Below are positions 57,368-64,000 of a stretch of DNA of 64,000 nt, piece after piece. A model generated the notes under the pieces. That model saw only the letters and a list, made by a program, of their open reading frames with translations. It ran no database searches and was not told where the DNA came from. The translations under genes and the position numbers were made by a program. The stretch's first letter is position 1; each line of letters starts with the position of its first letter. The stretch is from Volvox africanus (Eukaryota > Chlorophyta > Chlorophyceae > Chlamydomonadales > Volvocaceae), in the NCBI GenBank assembly GCA_030268105.1, contig BSDZ01000094.1:4002501-4066500 (forward strand), in the 5' to 3' direction.

Positions 57368-59046
57368 AATCGGGTCTGGGTAGGAGGTCGTTCAGCAGGT
57401 GTGACGCGGCGGTGCGGGCGACGGGCGAGCACTGGCACGCGACGGTAGGCCCACGCTCGCGGATGACTGATCGAGCTGTATGTGGAGAGTCTCTGACCTC
57501 GGATTATAAATACATATGATTTGCTCAGCGGCACGAATCTCGCCGACCTGCACGGCGCAAATGTATCAAAATCCATAGCGCAAAACGCGAAGTCCATTCT
57601 TGAAAGGAATTAAACGATAAATGGCTACATATTTGGAATTTTGAGGTAATTTAGATCAGATGCCTCAGAAAAACGTATCCTACCGGCTTCGGCAGGCTAG
57701 CGACTGGTGGTCAACACATACGAGCTTGCATCACAAAACATCCCTAACCCTTGGAGAAAAAGCTCAAAATATGATATCGTCCATAATATTTTAATTCGGT
57801 TACCTGACGCACCTGTCCATGCAAAGGCTACAAAGTTGACTGTGCCATGTCCTCGTTGCCAAGGGCTGCACCAGAATCTTTCATAAAACAGTAAGTTTAC
57901 ATAAAAACTCAATTTTATTCACACATGCATCATTAAGATGATTTGTCTGATAAGTTTCGTCTTTCGCCAAGCAATAGGCGTTGACGGTTGTATGCAACGG
58001 CGACCCTGTTCTTCAGGTTGATCTTACGATTAACCTATCAACTTTAAACGTTCAATAATTTACAGTAAAAATTTCGAGCAGATAATCCGATGTGGGTCCA
58101 AGGTACCGACAGTAGTGGCTTGCGCAGTAGTGTAGGGTTGTATCTTTGCAACACACGTGCTTGCTCCGTTACATTAAGACACCATAGGAAAGAATATGAA
58201 AGATGTATCTTTTGTTGGGGTATCGTCCCGCCGAATCCTGCACATTTCCATCCTTGGTACGGCCTCAGCGGCTCAACCCATGCCACAAGACTAGTTCACA
58301 CGTAGCGGGGGCTCCAGTGACATGTCATTACTTGAACAATCAATCCAAATCACTGCAGCACTGAGCATAAAAAGTTGATCTACGCGGTGATTGTCTCAAC
58401 TACAGCCATTTTAAAATTTGGTAGACATGTTATCTTTTGGCGTTCAATAAAGCATGATGGTACTCATAGTAATAAATTTTAATTATCTGACGTGATAGTA
58501 CCTTCAAATCAACAATCGGCAAATTGGTATCACTGCGAACGGCAAAGTCGTTGTCGGAGGTTGCCGGTTAGTGACATGTGCAATCATCGATGACTCGATC
58601 GGTCGATGCTTGATGGCTTGCAGTGTTCTAATAGGTTCTACCATAGCTTAATATGGTCTTACTGCTTTCATTCATCTGCCCTGGTGAACGCCAAGCTCAA
58701 CTCCAATATCAGCAACAGGTAAGCTTCAAAGCTGGGGACCCCAATTAAAGATCGACTTCTCTTAATTTCTAATGAGGATGACGTATAATGATATTTTAGA
58801 ACGACTTAATATAGCGGTCTTCAACTGAAGCGGCACAAGAACCGATACAAGTATCTGCAAGGAAGAACGATTGTGCATGTGCTTGCACATAACCAGTGAA
58901 TCAGTTATATTTTCACTGGAAATCTCAAATCTTATTAAAACAATGACATAAAACAATTTTGTTTAAAATCTGCAGAACTAGAAGCTTCTCGAGGTATACT
59001 ACTACTAACTAATAAACGGCGTTCACCGGAGAGGCTGGCACTAAAA
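57368..59046. promoter_or_regulatory. AT-richer divergent region, glycoprotein B and NHD1
   Basis: 1.7 kb between two divergent start codons, notably AT-rich around 57600-59000. No frame of interest is present. It should contain the promoters of both genes; no specific element could be named. Confidence 0.45.
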
Positions 59047-62000
59047 ATGTTGCAAAAAACATTGCGATTGCATGGAATTAACACGCGGATGAAGGCCGCC
59101 TTGAGCTGCCAGACGCGCCCACGGCCATTCGGTCGGGCCGCAGGTGCGCTCTACGTTGCCAAGGTGCACTCCAATGCGAACGAGGCAAGTTCGGGCTAAC
59201 CATCGTGCCCCGTGATATGCCTTAATTTTACAGTCTGTCAGCCCTTCACCTCTATGCTACTGGGAAGCTTGTCGGATGAAAATGAGGCGTTCCTACGGGC
59301 GGGTTTCCGAGAGCACCATCCCCACCGCCCTACCCCCGTTATAATAAATGAATAAAACCGGCGCTCGCAGCAGCCAACCCGCATACGCAGCTAAGCCTAA
59401 TCCACGTGCTCTCCATTAATCTCGTAGCTATGCCACAAAAAATGGCACATGGGTGCCATTTCACGCGATGTTGCCTTTTCCCGCCTGCAGTCCCCCTCCT
59501 CTCCCCTCACTTACACGTCCGTTATTCTCTACTCCGCCTCTCTTAGCCGAAGTCAAAGACCTGATGACTTAACGATGACTCACATGCTTCAGCCCCGAAA
59601 TGCACCTGGCGTCATGCTCACCATCAACGGCTGGCCAGTGAGCGCACGGCCCATTGCCAGTGTCTGGCCCAGTTGGGTTTGCATCTATGTACTCATAAGC
59701 ATGCACACATAAAACAGTGCGCATCAAAATGATACGGTCGCGTCCCAGCCCCAGCCCCAGCCCCAGCCCCAGCCCCAGCCCCAGCCCCAGCCCCAGCCCC
59801 AGCCCCAGCCCCAGCCCCAGCCCTCAATTTCTGATGCATCTCCATCACCATCTCCCTCTAGCCCCATATTGCTGTATTCTCCAGCACCCCGCACAGTCGC
59901 CAATGGCCCATTCCTTCTCTTACCCCTCGCCTCTCCCCCTTCCCCTGCCTGCTCTCCAGAGACCCGAGGACCCCGCCACTGCACCGGCTGGCAACCTAAC
60001 CCCCTCCTCCTCCCCCTCTTGCTCCTCCTTCACAGCTGAAACCTCCTCGCTTACGACAACGGCAACCACAATAATAACCTCATCCACAATCGCTGAAGTC
60101 CCACCTGCACCAGCAGCAACGGCTGCTGCATCCACCTCCACCTCCACCTCCACCTCCACCTCCACCTCCACCTCAACATCGAAAACCTTAATCTCCTCGT
60201 CGCACCTGTTGCCCTCCAACGACTATCTGCAATCCCTGGAGGCGGGCCCTGCGCCTTCCAGCCAGGCTCAGGACCGCCAGGATGCCTCCCGGTTGGTTGG
60301 GGTGTGCGTTAGCGTGGCAGCCCTTGCTCTTGCCACGGAGCTCAATAAGGGCTGGATCGGCAGCCACCAGGTGCGTGTGTGTATGTGCACGTTTTTGTAA
60401 GTGTGTGTATGCTTATGTATGTGTTGTATATAACTGCGCCTGGCATTGGGCAAGGGGGCCAGATACCCTGTCTGCAGCAGGAAAAACCCCGAACACTCAC
60501 TTGAGCGTATTTTGTGTCTTGTTATGTGATTCAACACAAGTGGCCAGAGACTAAGGCTGGATTCTTCAGAGGCAGGGTTCTTCAGAGGCAGGGTTCTTCA
60601 GAGGCAGCATTACGATAAAACCGCAAACTCATTTAGAGACATGAGTTGGTTTTAGTGCTGTGATCATGCAGGTTCAACGACCATACAGACTGACAGGCTG
60701 ACAGACTGGCGACGTTGAGGTGAGACCCTCGGTGTACCCCAGTCACACTTCCTTCTCCCTCTTCTCCACCTTCTCGTCCCGTAGGAGTTGGCAATGACGA
60801 CCGTGTTCCTCGCGGGCTATTTGGGCATCATCGTAGAGGAGTCTCTGGGCCTGTCTAAGGCTGCTGTGGCGCTCATTCTGGCGGCGGCTCTTTGGAGCAT
60901 CCGGGCCACTGCAGAGGGGCTGGAGGTGAGCTACAAGGGCCTCCTGTTACCTGATGGAACCTAACATGATAGGGCCCATCAGGAATGAGAGAGAGGGGGG
61001 GAGAGAGAGGGAGGGAGGGAGAGGGAGAGAGAGAAAAGGGGGAAGGGGAGAGAGGGAAAAAGGGGGGAGGAAAGAGAGAAAGGGACCAAAACGAGGAAAG
61101 TAATATTTGGTGTCCCCCCCCCTAGGGGGGAAGTGCTGCTGGTGGTGGTGGTGGTGGGAGGCCGAGAACCATGCTTTCTCTCCCCAATCCGTCCACACCG
61201 CGGTTAACATCCTAGTGCTCTGGACTTCCCATGTACTGAGATGGCCCATTCCTCCTCTCTTCCGCCCATCATCCCGCTTGTCCACCTCGCTGGGAACCCT
61301 TATCCTCACCTCTGGGTATTATCCTTCCTAGAGCGCTTGTACCCCTCACCTTCGGCTTCCCATGCACCTGAATGCAACAACCGCAGGCGCTGGACGCAGA
61401 GATGGGCGCGGCGCTGGGTGAGGTTTCGGCTGTGATTTTCTTCCTGCTGGGGGCCATGACAGTGGTGGAGGTGGTGGATTCACATCAAGGATTCAAGGTA
61501 TGCGTGTGTGTGTGTGCGTGTGTGGTGTGTGTGGTGTTTGTGCGGGTGTGCGTGTGTGGCGTGGGGTATATATATGTGGGAGGCGGGTCAGCGGGGACTG
61601 GGGAGGTTCTTGCTTGCTGGACCTCTGACCTCTGACGAAGCATGTTAGGCATCGAGACACGCCATGAGGGAGGCCCAGAGAGGGGTGGAGAGGAGGGGCC
61701 ACGGATAGCATCTACCGACCGATAAGGACCCCGACCCAGCCGGGGTGCTGCTGCTAAAGGGCTCCTGCCTTTGCTTAAAACCTTATAAAATCTGCAGCAG
61801 TATAACCGCGAGGGAGGATCCTGTCGCATCCCCGTAGGTGATCACGCAGGGGATACGTCCCGCCAGCAAGTCGCAGCTGCTGCTTGCCGTGTCTCTAATA
61901 ACCTTCATGATGTCAAGTGTACTGGACAACCTAACCACTACCATCGTCATGGTGGCGCTACTAAACAAGTTATGCACCGAGCCGGGTAGGCGTGGTGGGC

Positions 62001-63989
62001 GATTCACACATATGGTGGCGCCATGGCCTTTCTTGTCTGTGGGGGAGGTTCTGAGCCGCGATGGACCTTGCTGATACCCAATCAGGTACTATACGGGCCC
62101 ATCTACGATGCGCCAGATGCAGTCCGATAGCCCGGTAACATGGTACGCAGCCGTGAGGGTGTCATGTATTGAGCCCTATCGAGTCAGGTCCTTGCCCTCA
62201 TCTTGTGCTCCTTCATTCAGTTCTCTAGCTTTTACTTTTTGCAAAGCCAAGCCGTTTATTTACTCCTTCTTATGTACCTCTCCTTACCCGTCGTCCTCAT
62301 ACCACTCTTTCCCTCCCCCTCATTCCGCCGCCGTCTCTTCTTCCTCCAATCATACCTCCATATATGTGTGTGTAGGATAGGGGGGTACATCACCCGTGGC
62401 CACTAACCTGGCAGTCCCTACCTTCCCCGGTGTTTCGGGGCACCCTCATCCAGTCTCCCATGCCGACTTCTCCGAAATCAGTGGTTTTCCCAGGTTCAGC
62501 ACCCACCACCAGCATCCAGCGGAATCTGCCGAATCAACTAAGGCGTCAACTCCGCTACTGGTCAGCTCGCAGGTCACTATAATTGGGGTCATCACCGTCC
62601 ATCGACATGGGGGCACCCTGCCCTCAACTTTGGGTCTTTAGCCCGCTTTTGGTCGGGGTAGAACCTGGATCTCCAGGGGCATATTAGTCGAATCGATTAG
62701 TCCATATATATAACCCTAAAACCCTAAAACCCTAAAACCCTATATATACATATATGCATATGGAGGTATAGATCCTAATCAAAAATAAATTATATATATA
62801 TTTTTTATTTTTCCTCCGTCGGTCGGTCTGTCCCTTACGGAAGGCACGCGGCGCTTTCTGGGTGCAGCGGTGGTGGTGGCGGCCAACGCGGGCGGTGCGT
62901 GGACGCCCATCGGTGCGTGGCGGTAATGGGCGGTGCAGTGCGTGTAGCGCCCTCTCCCCTTGAACGACCGGAAAAGGAAGGAGTTACAGTTTAAGGGAAG
63001 GGGTGTATGAGGCTCTGTGCTCTATGTTACGCCGCATTTATGTCCTGACTACGGATATGCATATGAAGGCAACACCAACACCGGCATCGGCACAGATGTC
63101 CAGTTTGAGCCCAAGGTTGATGCGCTTCCAGACCTAGTAATCTTCTAGCTAGGGCTAGCTAGGATGAAAGGGACCTCCTTGGGCCCTCGCGGCGCGTATA
63201 GTATTCCTTGCAGGCGATTGTAGTGGTATTGCATTGAGGACAAACAATCATTCCCATCATCCTTCTCATCATCTTATTCTTATCCATTATGCTATGTTGC
63301 GACCGCAGGGGATGTTACGACCACCATGCTTTGGATTCACGGCCAGATCTCCACCATTGCTACTATGCGCGACTTACTGCTACCCTCGGCAATTTCTGTG
63401 GCACTCCCGGTGGCCGCATGGGCGCTCACGGCACCAGAGCTAGCAGAAGTTTCCACCAGCGGCGGTGGCAGTAGCACTGCCCCGGTGATGGTGGGTCCAA
63501 TCGCACAAATATGTGAACTTGCTTCGCTGCCTGCTACTCGCTGCCTGATGTAAAGGGTTGCTCAAAATACCGTCCTTACATGAGATGTTTGCTTGATACT
63601 GCTCGCCCTGTGCAGGTCACGCCAGCCGCAACAGCTGCAATAGCCTCAAGGATAGCAGCAGGGGCAGCTGAGGCCGTGGCTTCGGAGGCTCGAGGCGGTT
63701 GGGAAACTACGGCGCCAGACCATTGTTCCGTATCTGCGAATGTTGGCTTATCCACATCTACATCCACATCCATACACAACCACACTCCGGTTCCGTCGCC
63801 GTCGGGTTCAACGGATGATGCTGTCGCGCCGCCACGAAGCAACTTGGTGCTGTCTGTAGGCCTTGGCAGCTTGCTAATGGTGCCAGTCCTTCGCGCCTGG
63901 GAGGGGTTACCGCCGCACATGGGCATGTTGGCGTGCCTGGGCTTCCTGTGGCTCGTGACAGATGCCATTCACTTTGGCGAAGACCGCAG
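59047..63989 (+). CDS. NHD1: NhaD-type Na+/H+ antiporter, plastid-type (3' end outside window)
   Basis: Exchanges Na+ for H+; plant NHD1 works in the chloroplast envelope. Exons: 59047-59143, 59862-60370, 60785-60925, 61387-61497, 61838-61985, 62844-62912, 63309-63490, 63616-63989, where a donor follows, so the gene continues past the window. The 543 residues seen are all in phase. The first exon, MLQKTLRLHGINTRMKAALS..., is Arg/Lys-rich and acid-free, like a transit peptide. A Ser/Thr/Pro-rich spacer with a (TS)n run follows. Family marks: GYLGIIVEESLGLSKAAVAL (exon 3), EVSAVIFFLLGAMTVVEVVD (exon 4), MMSSVLDNLTTTIVMVALL (exon 5), VVVAANAGGAWTPIGDVTTT (exons 6-7), then helices in exons 7-8. 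Exon 8 carries a Ala/Ser/Thr-rich insert (about 420-500) before SVGLGSLLMVPVLRAWEGLP. The first exon rests on phase fit and composition and is less certain than the rest. Confidence 0.87.
59743..59823. repeat. (CCCCAG)n minisatellite in NHD1 intron 1
   Basis: About thirteen CCCCAG units end 38 bp before the exon-2 acceptor. Each unit contains an AG and pyrimidines, so each resembles a 3' splice site. The tract is also open as Pro-Ser repeats. Confidence 0.95.
60130..60176 (+). repeat. Coding (ACCTCC)n repeat, Ser-Thr run
   Basis: A hexanucleotide array in exon 2 of the NhaD-type gene encodes about eight Ser-Thr dipeptides in the spacer between the presumed transit peptide and the first helix. 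Confidence 0.9.
61081..61168. repeat. Dispersed repeat, copy 2
   Basis: Matches 27061-27148 over the same 88-bp length, with the same purine-rich left flank. It lies in NHD1 intron 3. Confidence 0.85.
62712..62742. repeat. Interstitial telomeric repeat (CCCTAAAA)n
   Basis: Three complete CCCTAAAA units plus CCCTA, flanked on both sides by TATATA tracts, lie in NHD1 intron 5. CCCTAAAA is the complement of TTTTAGGG, the Chlamydomonas-type telomere repeat. Confidence 0.95.
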
Positions 63990-64000
63990 GTGGGGGTGGG

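Noticed and set aside
59717..59861. Coding Pro-Ser repeat as the N-terminus of the NhaD-type protein
   Set aside because: The frame is open, but an upstream transit-peptide-like exon (59047-59143) splices in phase to 59862, and the repeat then falls in the intron. Kept as a finding for alternative splicing.

Overview
The window is nuclear DNA of a volvocine green alga (Chlamydomonadales), most likely Volvox or a close colonial relative. The evidence is GC-rich, intron-dense genes with GT-AG introns, TGTAA polyadenylation signals instead of AATAAA, Ser-Pro-rich (hydroxyproline-type) rods, a UNI2/CEP120 basal-body gene, an (TTTTAGGG)n-type telomeric array inside an intron, and many minisatellites confined to introns. 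The base composition looks lower in GC than Chlamydomonas reinhardtii. I rebuilt every gene exon by exon by hand. In the multi-exon models all junctions are GT-AG and the exon lengths sum to an open frame, which is the main check on them.

Layout: (1) 10748-1740, minus: UNI2/CEP120 basal-body protein, 13 exons. (2) 11939-15275, plus: aldo/keto reductase, 7 exons, divergent from UNI2. (3) 16264-19532, plus: DUF3531 protein, 7 exons. (4) 25603-23130, minus: two-part NTF2-like (DUF4864-like) protein, 6 exons, convergent with gene 3 across 3.4 kb that holds a perfect 56-bp palindrome. (5) 25720-26913, plus: single-exon MerT-like membrane protein with a C-terminal heavy-metal-associated domain, head-to-head with gene 4. 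(6) 34944-29696, minus: farnesyl diphosphate synthase, 11 exons. (7) 39301-35862, minus: plastid-type DedA/VTT membrane protein, 7 exons. (8) 41792-49005, plus, and (9) 57367-52735, minus: two convergent paralogues encoding very long membrane-anchored hydroxyproline-rich glycoproteins with a shared transmembrane and cytosolic-tail motif. (10) 59047-64000, plus, runs off the window: NhaD-type Na+/H+ antiporter.

The genes do not form a pathway. They cover basal body/cilium assembly, isoprenoid precursor synthesis, plastid membrane transport, redox metabolism, metal handling and extracellular matrix. The least familiar item is the tail-to-tail glycoprotein pair. Both have a long N-terminal extension, an internal signal-anchor-like segment, a Cys-rich domain, a Pro-rich rod, a folded domain, a Cys pair, a transmembrane helix led by a CGA-AVGAI motif, and a short cytosolic tail with a DD(F/Y)AW--KYA motif. 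I could not assign this architecture to a named family. No rRNA, tRNA, CRISPR array or intact transposon was recognised.
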